Assembly: GCF_008807415.1 (NCBI RefSeq)
Contig: NZ_CP043626.1
Span: forward strand, 558,001-622,000
From: Pseudomonas denitrificans (nom. rej.)
Lineage (GTDB): Bacteria; Pseudomonadota; Gammaproteobacteria; Pseudomonadales; Pseudomonadaceae
Length of the DNA stretch: 64,000 bases
Direction of reading: 5' to 3'
Shown here: positions 1-9,044 of the stretch, one piece after another
Position numbering within the stretch: position 1 is the stretch's first letter
Layout of the letters: every line of letters starts with the position of its first letter
Program-made: the position numbers and the translations under genes
The notes under the pieces: generated by a model
Databases searched by the model: none
What the model saw: the letters and a program-made list of their open reading frames with translations, nothing else
What the model was told of the DNA's origin: nothing

Positions 1-308
1 TCCTGGATTTCTTCGATGTGGATGGTGCCACCGGAGGGCATGCGGCGCTTGAAGGTCGCGGTGACCTGTTCGGTCAGGCGGCGCACGGTCTCATGGATGC
101 GCGACGAGGCGGCGGCGGTGCCGCCTTCCACGGCGAGGAACGCCTTGGTGATGGCTACGGTGATCTTGTCATCGGTGTAGGGAACTACGGTGCCGTTGCG
201 CTTGATCACGCGCAGCTGGCCGGGCGCAGTGGCAGCCAGATCCTGAGCGGATTCGGCGGCCGTGGGCGCTGCGGCCTGCGGGTTCTCGCGAGTGGTGTCG
301 ATTTGCAT
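1..308 (-). CDS. nrdA: Ribonucleotide reductase class Ia alpha subunit (N-terminal part)
   Basis: Large subunit of aerobic ribonucleoside-diphosphate reductase, which with NrdB reduces NDPs to dNDPs in the cytoplasm. Only the first 102 codons lie in the window; the gene runs off the left edge. The start ATG is the complement of 306-308. After an Ala/Gln-rich leader of about 30 residues comes the ATP-cone domain, opening with LRVIKRNGTVVPYTDDKI and continuing past the GGTAAASSRIHETV stretch to GTIHIEEIQ at the window edge. The cone binds ATP/dATP and sets overall activity. The long leader before the cone resembles, from memory, the P. aeruginosa protein. Regulation is suggested by NrdR-like and DnaA boxes in the unusually long upstream region. 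Identity is secure; catalytic residues are outside the window. Confidence 0.95.
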   Translation of the reverse strand, partial: MQIDTTRENPQAAAPTAAESAQDLAATAPGQLRVIKRNGTVVPYTDDKITVAITKAFLAVEGGTAAASSRIHETVRRLTEQVTATFKRRMPSGGTIHIEEIQ

Positions 309-494
309 GGGTGGTTGTCTCCACGTTCTCGTAATTTGGTGTGTTGCTGACGCCGGGGCGCCGTTCCTAGATAAAAAGAGCAAAAAGAGCAGTCGCCCGC
401 GATTGCAGCCGCGAGCTGGAATTCTTCTGGAACAGGGGGAATGACCCGAAGCGCCTCCCTGGCCCATCTCGGGTGCCGGCTTTACGGGCCGGGA

Positions 495-510
495 CCACAA
501 TACCTAGTGG
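495..510. promoter_or_regulatory. NrdR-type box upstream of nrdA
   Basis: The 16-mer CCACAATACCTAGTGG has CCAC/GTGG ends and an AT-rich centre, matching the known NrdR box pattern (acaCwAtATaTwgtgt). NrdR represses ribonucleotide reductase operons. The site is 187 bp upstream of the nrdA start. A tandem partner at the usual spacing of about 31 bp is not obvious, so binding is inferred from the single site. Confidence 0.55.
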
Positions 511-770
511 TGTTGAACGTTACGTTGCAACACCCGTACCGCATTTCCATCGACATGAATCGCTCCTTGCGGGTGGGCCCGCCTGGCACATCAGTACGTC
601 TGGAATACGTTGTGGTGGAACCGGAGGAGCCGTGGAACAGGCTCGGGATTTCGACTTTCTTCTTGTGTCCGGTTCGCTGCTGCAACCCCAAGATGTAGGG
701 GTATACCGCAACGGGGATACAAGATAATGCGCTAAGGGGGTGTTTGCAAGGCGGGGAGACGGGGAAAAGC

Positions 771-779
771 TGTGGATAA
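771..779 (-). promoter_or_regulatory. DnaA box in the nrdA control region
   Basis: TGTGGATAA is the exact complement of the consensus DnaA box TTATCCACA. DnaA boxes upstream of nrdA tie reductase expression to replication initiation in E. coli. An exact 9-mer can occur by chance, but its position in the nrdA control region makes a role plausible. Confidence 0.45.
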
Positions 780-909
780 AATGTGCATGGAATGTGGGTG
801 AAGCGGGGTAACTCGCGCTATCCCTGATGCTGTCTGCCTTTCACCGTTCGTCGTGCCTGGCGACAGATTTTTCACACGCGTAGGGGGCGCTGCACGGGGA
901 GGAACACTA

Positions 910-925
910 CCACAATATGTAGTGT
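910..925. promoter_or_regulatory. Second NrdR-like box, nearer the response regulator
   Basis: CCACAATATGTAGTGT is almost the same 16-mer as the box at 495-510. It also sits inside an inverted repeat (AACACTAC at 903-910, GTAGTGTT at 919-926). It is about 155 bp upstream of the response regulator and 600 bp from nrdA. It may act on nrdA through looping, or on the divergent gene. Binding is inferred from the motif only. Confidence 0.45.
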
Positions 926-1078
926 TTCTGGCGCAGCAGCCCTTGACCTTTTTGCGTAATGCCTGTTTACGCCGTTGGCGTGCGGCGGCGCTGGCAATCT
1001 GGCTACAATGCCGGCCGCTTTTGCGGGCTCTCTATAGTTAGGGGGCCCGTGCTCGCTCATGGCGCATCAGGAGGCAAG

Positions 1079-1783
1079 GTGGAACAAGAAGCGCGCATTC
1101 TCATCGTCGAGGACGACCAGCGACTGGCCGAGTTGACCCAGGATTACCTGGAGAGCAACGGCCTGGCGGTGTCCATCGAGTCCCATGGCGGCAAGGCGGT
1201 GGAGCGGGTGCTGGCCGAACGGCCGGACCTGGTGGTGCTCGACCTGATGCTGCCGGGTGAGGATGGGCTGTCCATCTGCAAGCGCCTGCGCCCGGACTAT
1301 GACGGGCCGATCCTGATGCTCACCGCGCGTACCGACGACATGGACCAGGTGCAGGGCCTGGAGATGGGCGCCGACGACTACGTGTGCAAGCCGGTGCGCC
1401 CGCGCGTGCTGCTGGCGCGCATCCGCGCCCTGCTGCGCCGCAGCGAGCCGGCCGAAGCCGCGCCTGTGGTGGGCGGCAAGCGCCTGACCTTCGGCAAGCT
1501 GGTGATCGACAACGCCATGCGCGAGGCCTGGCTGGACGAGCAGACCATCGAGCTGACCAGCGCCGAGTTCGACCTGCTCTGGCTGCTGGCGGCCAACGCC
1601 GGGCGCATCCTCTCCCGCGAGGAAATCTTCAACTCCCTGCGCGGCATCGAGTACGACGGCCAGGACCGCTCCATCGACGTGCGTATCTCGCGCATCCGCC
1701 CGAAGATCGGCGACGACCCGATGCACCCGCGCCTGATCAAGACGGTGCGCAGCAAGGGCTACCTGTTCGTCGGGGAACTCTGA
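1079..1783 (+). CDS. OmpR-family response regulator (RstA-like)
   Basis: Transcription factor of a two-component system. Residues 5-120 form the receiver domain: acidic pair E11/D12/D13, phospho-acceptor D55 in VVLDLMLPG, and the conserved Lys in DDYVCKPVRP. The C-terminal 95 residues are an OmpR/PhoB winged helix (LTSAEFDLLWLLAANAGR ... DVRISRIRPKIGDD). At 234 aa the length is normal. I chose the GTG at 1079 because an AGGAGG Shine-Dalgarno at about 1069-1074 precedes it by a few bases; upstream in-frame starts would add a non-homologous leader. It resembles E. coli RstA and, from memory, PAO1 PA1157. Its cognate kinase at 2568 is separated from it by a GNAT gene. The signal and regulon are unknown. 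Confidence 0.9.
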   Translation: MEQEARILIVEDDQRLAELTQDYLESNGLAVSIESHGGKAVERVLAERPDLVVLDLMLPGEDGLSICKRLRPDYDGPILMLTARTDDMDQVQGLEMGADDYVCKPVRPRVLLARIRALLRRSEPAEAAPVVGGKRLTFGKLVIDNAMREAWLDEQTIELTSAEFDLLWLLAANAGRILSREEIFNSLRGIEYDGQDRSIDVRISRIRPKIGDDPMHPRLIKTVRSKGYLFVGEL

Positions 1784-1786
1784 GCC

Positions 1787-2341
1787 GTGAGCGCCGTGCC
1801 ACCGTTCCCCGAGCTGCACGGCGAACGCTTCCGCCTGCGGGCTTTCACCGATGCTGACCAGCCGGCGGTGTTCCGCGCGCTGTCGCATCCCGAGGTGATC
1901 CGCTACTACGGCGTCTCCTACGCGACGCTGGAAGCCACCCGCGAGCAGATGGAATGGTTCGAGCGCATCTATAAGGAAAGCAGCGGCATCTGGTGGGCGA
2001 TCTGCCGGCCGGATGCGCCCGAGGACATCCTCGGCGGCTGCGGCTTCAACAACTGGCAGCAGGAACATCGGCGCCTGGAACTGGGCTATTGGCTGCTGCC
2101 CGAGCACTGGGGACAGGGCGTGATGGGCGAGTGCTTGCCGCTGATCTTCCGCCACGCCTTCCGCGAAATGAACGTGCACCGCATCGAGGCCGAGGTGGAA
2201 ACGGAGAACCTTGCCAGCGGCCGCCTGCTGCTGCGCCAGGGGTTCACGCTGGAAGGCCGGCGCCGTGAGTGCGAGGTGAAGGACGGGGCGTTCCTCAGCC
2301 TGGACAACTATGGGTTGCTCAACTCGGAGGAGGCAGGGTGA
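1787..2341 (+). CDS. GNAT acetyltransferase, RimJ/RimL type
   Basis: Predicted acetyl-CoA-dependent N-acetyltransferase of the Acetyltransf_3 (RimJ/RimL/SpeG-like) family, 184 aa. It begins like the family (ERFRLRAFTDADQPAVFRAL) and carries the acetyl-CoA pyrophosphate loop GYWLLPEHWGQGVMGE followed by the helix MNVHRIEAEVETEN and the terminal GFTLEGRRRE. It may acetylate a protein N-terminus, an amino acid or a small amine; nothing visible fixes the substrate. The GTG start lies 3 bp after the response regulator stop, so it is probably cotranscribed and translationally coupled. It sits inside a two-component operon whose kinase follows after a REP-containing gap, which is unusual. Confidence 0.85.
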   Translation: MSAVPPFPELHGERFRLRAFTDADQPAVFRALSHPEVIRYYGVSYATLEATREQMEWFERIYKESSGIWWAICRPDAPEDILGGCGFNNWQQEHRRLELGYWLLPEHWGQGVMGECLPLIFRHAFREMNVHRIEAEVETENLASGRLLLRQGFTLEGRRRECEVKDGAFLSLDNYGLLNSEEAG

Positions 2342-2359
2342 GTCCGGTGCTCGGGCCTG

Positions 2360-2527
2360 CCCTCACCCCAACCCTCTCCCAGGGGGAGAGGGGGCCGTCC
2401 GTGCGAGCTGCCGATTCGGTGTTGTCCTGTCGTGATCGATGCCAGCCGAGCCATTCGAGCAGGGCGCCAATCTTCACGCGGACTCCGCACAGTCCCCTCT
2501 CCCTCTGGAAGAGGGCTAGGGTGAGGG
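2360..2527. repeat. REP-type inverted repeat pair (CCCTCACCC...GGGAGAGGG family)
   Basis: Two opposed copies of a Pseudomonas intergenic palindrome lie at 2360-2395 (starting CCCTCACCCCAACCCTCT) and 2494-2527 (ending CTAGGGTGAGGG). Each folds on itself through the CTCTCCC/GGGAGAG core and the two copies pair with each other. They fill the gap between the GNAT gene and the sensor kinase. A second pair of the same family is at 39970-40137. Confidence 0.8.
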
Positions 2528-2567
2528 TGCTCCCAGCCTGCACCGTGTCACCCCGGAACAGCCCTCA

Positions 2568-4193
2568 ATGAAATCCATCTTCCTGCGCATCTACGGCGGC
2601 ATGCTGCTGACCCTGGTGGCGGTCGCCGCGCTGGCGGTTTTGACGTTGCACCTGGTCAACGACGTGCGTGGTGAGCGCTACCGCGAGGACCTGGCGCGCG
2701 GCACCTTCCGCCTGATGGCGGATGAGCTGCTGCCCATGAGCGAGGTGGACCGCAAGCGTGCGCTGAGCCAGTGGAGCCGCCTGCTGGGCATCCCGCTGAA
2801 GCTCACCAGCCTGGACGCGCTGGGCATGGAAGGGCGCAGCCGGGCGCGGCTGATGAACGACCAGGTGCTGGTGCAGGCCGGTGCGCCCCATGAAGTGAAG
2901 GTGATGACCCAGGTGAGCGCAGCGGAAGGGCTGGTCCTCACCGGCGAGGTGGAGCAGGTCAGCGAGCAGCTGGCGCGCGCCACCATCTACCTGCTGATGG
3001 ACGAGCTCAAGCGCTACCCGGCCAGCGAGCAGCCCTATCACCTGGCGCGCATCGTCCGCGACAAGCGTTTCGGCTTCGAGGTGCACCTGCTGCGTCTGAA
3101 GGAAGTCGATCTGGACGACGACCAGAGCCGTCGTGTGGAGGAGGGCGACACGGTGATGGCGCTGGGCAAGGGCGGCGATTCGATCCGCGTGCTCTCCGGC
3201 ATCCTCGATACGCCCTGGGTGCTGGAACTGGGGCCGATCTACCAGATGAACCCGTACCCGCCGCAGTTGCTGACGATCATCGTGGTCGTCGCGCTGACCC
3301 TGATCGGCCTGACCCTGTACCTGCTGATCAGCGGCCTGGAGCAGCGCCTGCGCGGCCTCGAATCCGCCGCCACGCGCATCGCCCGCGGCAGCCTGGATAC
3401 CCGCGTGGAGGTACGCGGCGCGGACTCGGTGGGGCGCCTCGCCGGGGCCTTCAACCACATGGCCGAGCAATTGCACCTGCTGCTGACGGTGCAGCGCGAA
3501 CTGGTGCGCGCGGTGTCCCACGAGCTGCGCACGCCGGTGGCGCGGTTGCGCTTCGGGCTGGAGATGATCGAGTCCGCCGAGACCGACAAGGCGCGGCGCA
3601 AGTACATGGAAGGCATGGATGGCGACATCCAGGACCTCGACCAGCTGGTGGACGAGATGCTCACCTACGCGCGGCTGGAGCAGGGCTCGCCGGCGCTGAG
3701 CTACCAGCGTATAGAGCTGGGTGCGCTGGTGGAGCAGGTGGTGTCGGAGATCGCTCCATTGCGCCGGGAAATCACCGTCACCTGCGAGGCGGGTGCGCTG
3801 GTGCCGTTCGACCAGGGCAGCTGGATCGAGGCGGAGCCGCGCTACCTGCATCGCGCGCTGCAGAACCTGATGACCAACGCGCTGCGCTACGCCGAAGGGC
3901 GAGTGCGCATCAGTTACCGGGTGAGCGTGGACCGCTGCCAGGTGGACGTGGAGGACGACGGCCCCGGCGTCCCGGAAGCGCAGTGGCACCGGCTGTTCCA
4001 GCCGTTCTTCCGCGCCGACGACAGCCGCGCGCGGGTTACCGGCGGGCATGGGCTGGGGCTGTCCATCGTGCGGCGGATCATCCACTGGCACGGCGGCCGC
4101 GCGCAGATCGCCAAAAGCGAAGTGCTGGGCGGCGCGTGCTTCACGCTGATGTGGCCACGCCGCCAGGCGCCGAAGGTCGAAGACAGTATTTGA
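2568..4193 (+). CDS. Sensor histidine kinase (RstB-like)
   Basis: Inner-membrane sensor kinase, 541 aa, partner of the response regulator at 1079. Transmembrane helix 1 spans about residues 8-30 and helix 2 about 231-252 (LLTIIVVVALTLIGLTLYLL), leaving a periplasmic sensor domain of about 200 residues. A HAMP linker (about 253-305) leads to the HisKA domain with phospho-acceptor H318 in VSHELRTPVARLRFGLEM. The ATPase domain shows the N box (LQNLMTNALRYA), G1 (DDGPGVPEA), the F box and G2 (GHGLGLSIVRRI). All catalytic boxes are present. The start ATG at 2568 gives a normal N-terminal anchor. The sensor domain has no recognisable ligand motif; E. coli RstB is PhoP-linked, but no PhoP box is visible here. 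Confidence 0.9.
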   Translation: MKSIFLRIYGGMLLTLVAVAALAVLTLHLVNDVRGERYREDLARGTFRLMADELLPMSEVDRKRALSQWSRLLGIPLKLTSLDALGMEGRSRARLMNDQVLVQAGAPHEVKVMTQVSAAEGLVLTGEVEQVSEQLARATIYLLMDELKRYPASEQPYHLARIVRDKRFGFEVHLLRLKEVDLDDDQSRRVEEGDTVMALGKGGDSIRVLSGILDTPWVLELGPIYQMNPYPPQLLTIIVVVALTLIGLTLYLLISGLEQRLRGLESAATRIARGSLDTRVEVRGADSVGRLAGAFNHMAEQLHLLLTVQRELVRAVSHELRTPVARLRFGLEMIESAETDKARRKYMEGMDGDIQDLDQLVDEMLTYARLEQGSPALSYQRIELGALVEQVVSEIAPLRREITVTCEAGALVPFDQGSWIEAEPRYLHRALQNLMTNALRYAEGRVRISYRVSVDRCQVDVEDDGPGVPEAQWHRLFQPFFRADDSRARVTGGHGLGLSIVRRIIHWHGGRAQIAKSEVLGGACFTLMWPRRQAPKVEDSI

Positions 4194-4411
4194 CCTTGAA
4201 GTCAAAAAATGCAGAATGCTGCGGTGCCATCACGGGTGGATGGCAGTCGCCGCGTCACTCTGCATGCCTTCCCTACGGTAAATAGCCCTTCCGGGATCAC
4301 TCTCTCTTAGGGGGTATTGCAGAGTCACCGGTATCGTTATGTAATTTTTGCTATAACGATCGCTTGCAGGCACGGCAGGCGGACCTGTCAGCGACAGGCC
4401 CGCACAGGGTT
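4194..4411. other. Convergent intergenic region with ModE-like palindrome and hairpin
   Basis: This is the gap between the convergent sensor kinase and mop genes. It contains the ModE-like inverted repeat at 4333-4360 and a small hairpin near 4381-4400 (CCTGTC AGC GACAGG) that could end mop transcription leftward. No open frame looks coding. Confidence 0.5.
4333..4360. promoter_or_regulatory. ModE-like operator in a convergent gap
   Basis: ATCGTTAT (4333-4340) and ATAACGAT (4353-4360) form perfect 8-bp arms around a 12-bp AT-rich spacer, resembling the molybdate-responsive ModE operator known from E. coli. The site lies beyond the 3' end of mop rather than in front of modA. It may act on an unseen transcript, or be a relic of an older gene order. 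Confidence 0.45.
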
Positions 4412-4840
4412 TCAGGCAGGAACACCGAGGATCACATGGGACGCTTTGATCACTGCAGTCGCCTTCACGCCGGCCGCCAGGCCCAGCTCGCTGACCGCAT
4501 CGCGGGTGACCACGGCCACCACTTCGGTGCCGCCCGGCAGGCTCAGCACGACTTCGGCGTTCACCGCGCCGTCGGTGACCGATTTCACCGTGCCGGCCAG
4601 GCAGTTGCGCGCGGACAGGCGGATGCCGTCGGCCTCGGTCATCAGCATCACCCAGGGCGCCTTGACCAGCGCGATGACTTCCTTGCCCTGGGCAAGACTC
4701 AGGCTCTTCACGCTTTCCTCGGTGACGATCGCCACCAGCTCGCTGCCGCCGGGCAGGGCAACCACGACTTCCGCGTTGACCGCACCGTTGCGCAGTTGCT
4801 TGACGCTGCCCTTGAACACGTTGCGTGCACTGACCTTCAT
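4412..4840 (-). CDS. Molbindin with two Mop domains
   Basis: Small cytoplasmic molybdate/tungstate-binding protein, 142 aa, made of two Mop domains (about residues 1-70 and 73-142) that are clear duplicates: KVSARNVFKGSVKQL / RLSARNCLAGTVKSV and GAVNAEVVVALPGGSELVAIV / GAVNAEVVLSLPGGTEVVAVV without gaps. Such ModG/Mop proteins store or buffer oxyanions in oligomers. The ATG at 4840 was chosen because it starts the first Mop domain exactly and has a GGAG Shine-Dalgarno; the frame stays open upstream but adds an unrelated leader. It is divergent from modABC with 126 bp between, so the promoters probably overlap. No DNA-binding helix is present, so this is not ModE. Confidence 0.9.
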   Translation of the reverse strand: MKVSARNVFKGSVKQLRNGAVNAEVVVALPGGSELVAIVTEESVKSLSLAQGKEVIALVKAPWVMLMTEADGIRLSARNCLAGTVKSVTDGAVNAEVVLSLPGGTEVVAVVTRDAVSELGLAAGVKATAVIKASHVILGVPA

Positions 4841-4942
4841 GAACTGACTCTCCTTGAACGTTTTGAATGGCCGACTTATCGCCGGACGTAACACGGGGCT
4901 GAACCGAGTTTATAGACCAGTCCTGACAGATCGAAGTTTTAA

Positions 4943-5722
<780 letters not shown>

Positions 5723-5739
5723 GCCTTCAAGGAATAGTG

Positions 5740-6420
5740 ATGCCCCTCACGCAGGAGGATTTCCTGGCCATCCGGCTCACCATCGAGCTGGCCGCCCTGA
5801 GCACTTTGATCCTCCTGCTGATCGGCACGCCGATCGCCTGGTGGCTGTCGCGCACCCGCTCCTGGCTGAAAGGTCCGCTGGGAGCGGTGGTGGCGCTGCC
5901 GCTGGTGCTGCCGCCGACGGTGATCGGCTTCTACCTGCTGATCACCATGGGGCCTCACGGCGTCATCGGCCAGGCGACCGAGAGCCTGGGGCTGGGGCGT
6001 CTGCCGTTCACCTTCGCCGGGCTTGTGGTGGGCTCGGTGTTCTATTCGCTGCCCTTCGTGGTGCAGCCGTTGCAGAACGCCTTCGAGGCCATCGGCAACA
6101 AGCCGCTGGAGGCCGCCGCGACCTTGCGCGCGAGCCCGCTGGATACCTTCTTTTCCGTGGTCCTGCCGCTGGCGCGGCCGGGCTTCATCACCGCCAGCAT
6201 CCTCGGCTTTGCCCACACGGTAGGCGAGTTCGGGGTGGTGCTGATGATCGGTGGCAACATCCCGGGCAAGACCCGCGTGGTGTCGGTGCAGATATTCGAT
6301 CACGTCGAGGCCATGGAGTACGCCCAGGCGCACTGGCTGGCCGGCGGCATGGTGATCTTCTCCTTCTTCGTCCTGCTGGCGCTCTACGCGAGTCGCCGCA
6401 GCCGGTCGGCCTGGGCCTGA
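5740..6420 (+). CDS. modB: Molybdate ABC transporter permease
   Basis: Inner-membrane permease of the ModABC importer, 226 aa with about five or six membrane helices. The EAA loop that contacts ModC is visible as [20 protein letters not shown], followed by [21 protein letters not shown], typical of ModB/CysT permeases. I took the ATG at 5740, preceded by AAGGAA, rather than the in-frame GTG three bases earlier. It lies 17 bp after modA and 7 bp before modC, so the three form one operon. Confidence 0.95.
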   Translation: MPLTQEDFLAIRLTIELAALSTLILLLIGTPIAWWLSRTRSWLKGPLGAVVALPLVLPPTVIGFYLLITMGPHGVIGQATESLGLGRLPFTFAGLVVGSVFYSLPFVVQPLQNAFEAIGNKPLEAAATLRASPLDTFFSVVLPLARPGFITASILGFAHTVGEFGVVLMIGGNIPGKTRVVSVQIFDHVEAMEYAQAHWLAGGMVIFSFFVLLALYASRRSRSAWA

Positions 6421-6427
6421 GGTGGGC

Positions 6428-7531
6428 ATGTCGCAAGAGCTTTCCGCGCGTGCCATAGAGGCCCGCTTCCAGATCGCCTATCCGGGCTTCAGCCTCGACG
6501 TCGACCTGCAGCTGCCGGGCAAGGGTGTGACTGCACTGTTCGGCCATTCCGGCTCCGGCAAGACCACCTGCCTGCGCTGCGTGGCGGGCCTGGAGCGCGC
6601 GCCGCTCGGCCGGCTGGTGGTCAACGGCGAGGTCTGGCAGGACAGCGCCAGCGGCGTGTTCCTGCCGCCGCACAAACGGGCACTGGGCTATGTGTTCCAG
6701 GACGCCAATCTGTTCGAGCACCTGTCGGTGAAGCGCAACCTCACCTACGGCATGAAGCGCGTGCCGCGCGACCAGCACCGAGTCGAGCTGGAGCAGGCCA
6801 CCGAGTTGCTGGGCATCGGTCATCTGCTGGAGCGCATGCCGGGGCACCTCTCCGGCGGCGAGCGCCAGCGTGTCGGCATGGCCCGCGCGTTGCTGACCAG
6901 CCCGCGCCTGCTGCTGATGGACGAGCCGCTGGCGGCGCTGGACCTCAAGCGCAAGGCGGAAATCCTGCCGTACCTGGAGCGCCTGCACGACGAGCTGGAT
7001 ATCCCGATTCTCTACGTCAGCCACTCGCCGGATGAAGTGGCGCGGCTGGCCGATCACCTGGTGCTGCTGGACCAGGGCAAGGCCATCGCCAGTGGCCCGG
7101 TGGTGGAAACCCTGGCGCGCACCGACCTGCCCATCTCCCATCTGGAAGACGCCGGCGTGGTAATCGACGGCCAGGTGCTGGGGCACAACGCCGACTACGG
7201 GTTGCTGACCCTGGCGCTGCCCCACTGCGAGCAGCGCATCCGCCTGGCCCACGCGCCGATGGACAAGGGCAGGGCGCTGCGCATCAAGGTGCAGGCGCGG
7301 GATGTCAGCCTGAGCCTGGAGCCGGCGGCCCACAGCAGCATCCTCAACGTGCTGCCGGCGACGGTGGTCGAGATAGTGCCGACGGACAACCCGGCGCACC
7401 TGCTGGTGAAGCTGGATGTGGCCGGCACGCCGCTGCTGGCGCGGATCACCCGCTACTCCCACGACCAGCTCGGCTTGCACGCCGGGCAGGAAGTTTGGGC
7501 GCAGATCAAATCGGTGGCGTTGCTGGCCTGA
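6428..7531 (+). CDS. modC: Molybdate ABC transporter ATPase
   Basis: ATPase of the molybdate importer, 367 aa. Walker A is GHSGSGKT, the ABC signature is [15 protein letters not shown], Walker B is [12 protein letters not shown], and the H loop is YVSHSPDEV. The last 110 residues form the C-terminal Mop-like regulatory domain typical of ModC (about 255-367, [20 protein letters not shown]), which senses molybdate. The ATG at 6428 was preferred over a GTG at 6422; AGGTGG sits just ahead of it. This is the last gene of modABC; a strong bidirectional terminator follows at 7626-7654. Confidence 0.95.
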   Translation: MSQELSARAIEARFQIAYPGFSLDVDLQLPGKGVTALFGHSGSGKTTCLRCVAGLERAPLGRLVVNGEVWQDSASGVFLPPHKRALGYVFQDANLFEHLSVKRNLTYGMKRVPRDQHRVELEQATELLGIGHLLERMPGHLSGGERQRVGMARALLTSPRLLLMDEPLAALDLKRKAEILPYLERLHDELDIPILYVSHSPDEVARLADHLVLLDQGKAIASGPVVETLARTDLPISHLEDAGVVIDGQVLGHNADYGLLTLALPHCEQRIRLAHAPMDKGRALRIKVQARDVSLSLEPAAHSSILNVLPATVVEIVPTDNPAHLLVKLDVAGTPLLARITRYSHDQLGLHAGQEVWAQIKSVALLA

Positions 7532-7548
7532 GACTGCGCCTGCCTCTC

Positions 7549-7586
7549 GTAGGATGGGTATCGCTGCGCTCCACGCCATCCTGCAG
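7549..7586. repeat. REP-type element (GTAGGATGGGTATCGC family)
   Basis: A short imperfect palindrome, GTAGGATGGGTATCGC ... CGCCATCCTGC, lies between modC and its terminator. Longer versions of this Pseudomonas repeat occur at 43064-43148 and 47661-47691. Confidence 0.65.
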
Positions 7587-7625
7587 ATGCCTCCTGACGT
7601 CCAGCTTTGCGGATAGATCAGAAAC

Positions 7626-7654
7626 AAAAAGGGCGGCCAGTGGCCGCCCTTTTT
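7626..7654. terminator. Bidirectional rho-independent terminator, modC / porin gene
   Basis: AAAAAGGGCGGCCA pairs with TGGCCGCCCTTTTT, giving a GC-rich stem with an A run on one side and a T run on the other. It serves modABC rightward and the OprD-family gene leftward. Confidence 0.9.
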
Positions 7655-7670
7655 CGTTTCACTCCACGCC

Positions 7671-9044
7671 TTACAGCAGCGGAATGGTGTAGCTGACGAT
7701 CAGGCGGTTCTCGTCCTGATCGCGCTGGCTCGGCACGCCCGCGGTGCTGGTTGCCGGCAGGCCGCTGCGCATGGCGGCGTTCTTCCAGGCCAGGCCCAGG
7801 CCCTTGAAAGTGCCTTCCGGGACCACGTAGCCCAGGGCGATATCGCGTTCCCACTCACCCTTGTCGCCTTGCTTGGTGTCGATGTTGTCGGCGTTCAGGT
7901 AGAGCACGCTGAAGGTCAGGCCGGGCATGCCGAGCTCGGCGAAGTCATAGGCGTAGCGACCGATCCAGGTGCGCTCGCCGGCACGGTTGAACTTCAGCAG
8001 TTGGGCGTCGGAGATCAGGTAGGTGCTGGTGCCTTCGCCGTCGCCGCGGTTGAGGTAGGGGAAGTCGCTGTCGCCGGTCATGGTCTGGTAACCGGCGCCG
8101 ATGCTGTGGCCGCCCAGGGAGTAGGTGAACATGCCGCTGTAGACGTTGTTGTCCACTTCGCCCTTCAGGCTGTTGCCGCCGTAGTAACCGCTGCTGACGT
8201 AGCCGTCGGCGCGGCCGGAAGCGCTGCCGTTCTTGCCGTCGGAATCGCTGATGAAGACGCGGATGTCGGACTTCAGGGTACCCGTTCCTACAGCCAAGCT
8301 ATGGACGAGGCCGAGGTAGTTCTGCTTGTAGAAGTTGTCCAGCTCGCCGTAGTAGTACGACAGGGTCAGGTTCTTGCTGGCCTTGTAGTCGCCGCCGGCG
8401 AAGTAGAACTTGTTGCTGTCGCGCGAAGAGGCGCTGCTGCCGTTGGCGCCGGCGATGGACATGCTGCGCCAGTCGGTGGAGTTGCGGCCCTTGGTGTGGG
8501 TCAGCTGGCCGCCGGTCAGGGTCAGGTTGTCGATGTCGGTGGAGGTGACCTGGCCACCTTCGTAGGTCATCGGCAGCAGGCGGGCGTCGTTGTAGACCAC
8601 CACCGGCAGCTTGGGCTGCAGGGTGCCGTAGCGGAATTCGGTCTTGGAGATCTTCGCCTTGGCAGTCATGCCGAGGCTGCTGAATTCGTCGACGGCGCTG
8701 CCATCGCTCTCCAGCGGGAAGATGGTGCCGGGCTGGCGATCCACGCCGGCCTTGCCGGACTTGCCGCCGCCGTCCAGGCGCACGCCGAGCAGGCCCAGGG
8801 CGTCGACGCCGAAGCCCACGGTGCCCTGGGTGAAGCCCGAGGAATAGTTGAGCATGAAGCCCTGGCCCCATTCTTCCTGCTTGCTGGGCGAGGCGGGGCC
8901 GTTGCGGTTGTCGGTGTTGATGTAGAAGTTGCGCAGGGTCAGGCTGGCCTTGCTGTCTTCGATGAAGCCACCGGCGTGTGCCGATTGCGCGATGAGGCCG
9001 AGCGAGCTGGCGGCAATGGCGAGCGCCAGGGTGTTTCTGGTCAT
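7671..9044 (-). CDS. OprD-family outer-membrane porin
   Basis: Substrate-specific 18-stranded porin of the OprD/OccD-OccK family in the outer membrane, 457-aa precursor. The signal peptide is about residues 1-24 (ALAIAASSLGLIAQSAHA). The mature protein begins GGFIEDSKASLTLRNFYIN, the family's usual opening, and ends in an aromatic/hydrophobic strand (NRLIVSYTIPLL) for Bam recognition. The ATG at 9044 was chosen because GGAGC lies 8 bases ahead; another in-frame ATG at 9065 would lengthen the signal peptide. It is monocistronic, ending at the shared terminator. The substrate cannot be read from sequence; OprD relatives carry basic amino acids, peptides or carboxylates. Confidence 0.92.
   Translation of the reverse strand: MTRNTLALAIAASSLGLIAQSAHAGGFIEDSKASLTLRNFYINTDNRNGPASPSKQEEWGQGFMLNYSSGFTQGTVGFGVDALGLLGVRLDGGGKSGKAGVDRQPGTIFPLESDGSAVDEFSSLGMTAKAKISKTEFRYGTLQPKLPVVVYNDARLLPMTYEGGQVTSTDIDNLTLTGGQLTHTKGRNSTDWRSMSIAGANGSSASSRDSNKFYFAGGDYKASKNLTLSYYYGELDNFYKQNYLGLVHSLAVGTGTLKSDIRVFISDSDGKNGSASGRADGYVSSGYYGGNSLKGEVDNNVYSGMFTYSLGGHSIGAGYQTMTGDSDFPYLNRGDGEGTSTYLISDAQLLKFNRAGERTWIGRYAYDFAELGMPGLTFSVLYLNADNIDTKQGDKGEWERDIALGYVVPEGTFKGLGLAWKNAAMRSGLPATSTAGVPSQRDQDENRLIVSYTIPLL

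Larger units (their letters stand above)
309..1078. promoter_or_regulatory. 770-bp nrdA / response-regulator divergent control region
   Basis: No convincing gene lies here: the short open frames overlap each other on both strands, have no usual codon bias and match no family I know. The stretch contains two NrdR-like boxes, one exact DnaA box and several short inverted repeats: GGTGTTG at 509-515 pairs with CAACACC at 528-534, and ACCCC at 685-689 pairs with GGGGT at 698-702. It must hold the promoters of nrdA (leftward) and of the response regulator (rightward). The length is large for this genome and suggests layered control of nrdA. Confidence 0.6.

Noticed and set aside
526..541. A tandem second NrdR box at the normal 31-bp spacing from 495-510
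   Set aside because: TGCAACACCCGTACCG fits the consensus poorly.
441..727. Several 60-85 codon frames upstream of nrdA on both strands
   Set aside because: They overlap each other, have no ribosome sites and contain the NrdR-like palindromes. A control region is the better reading.
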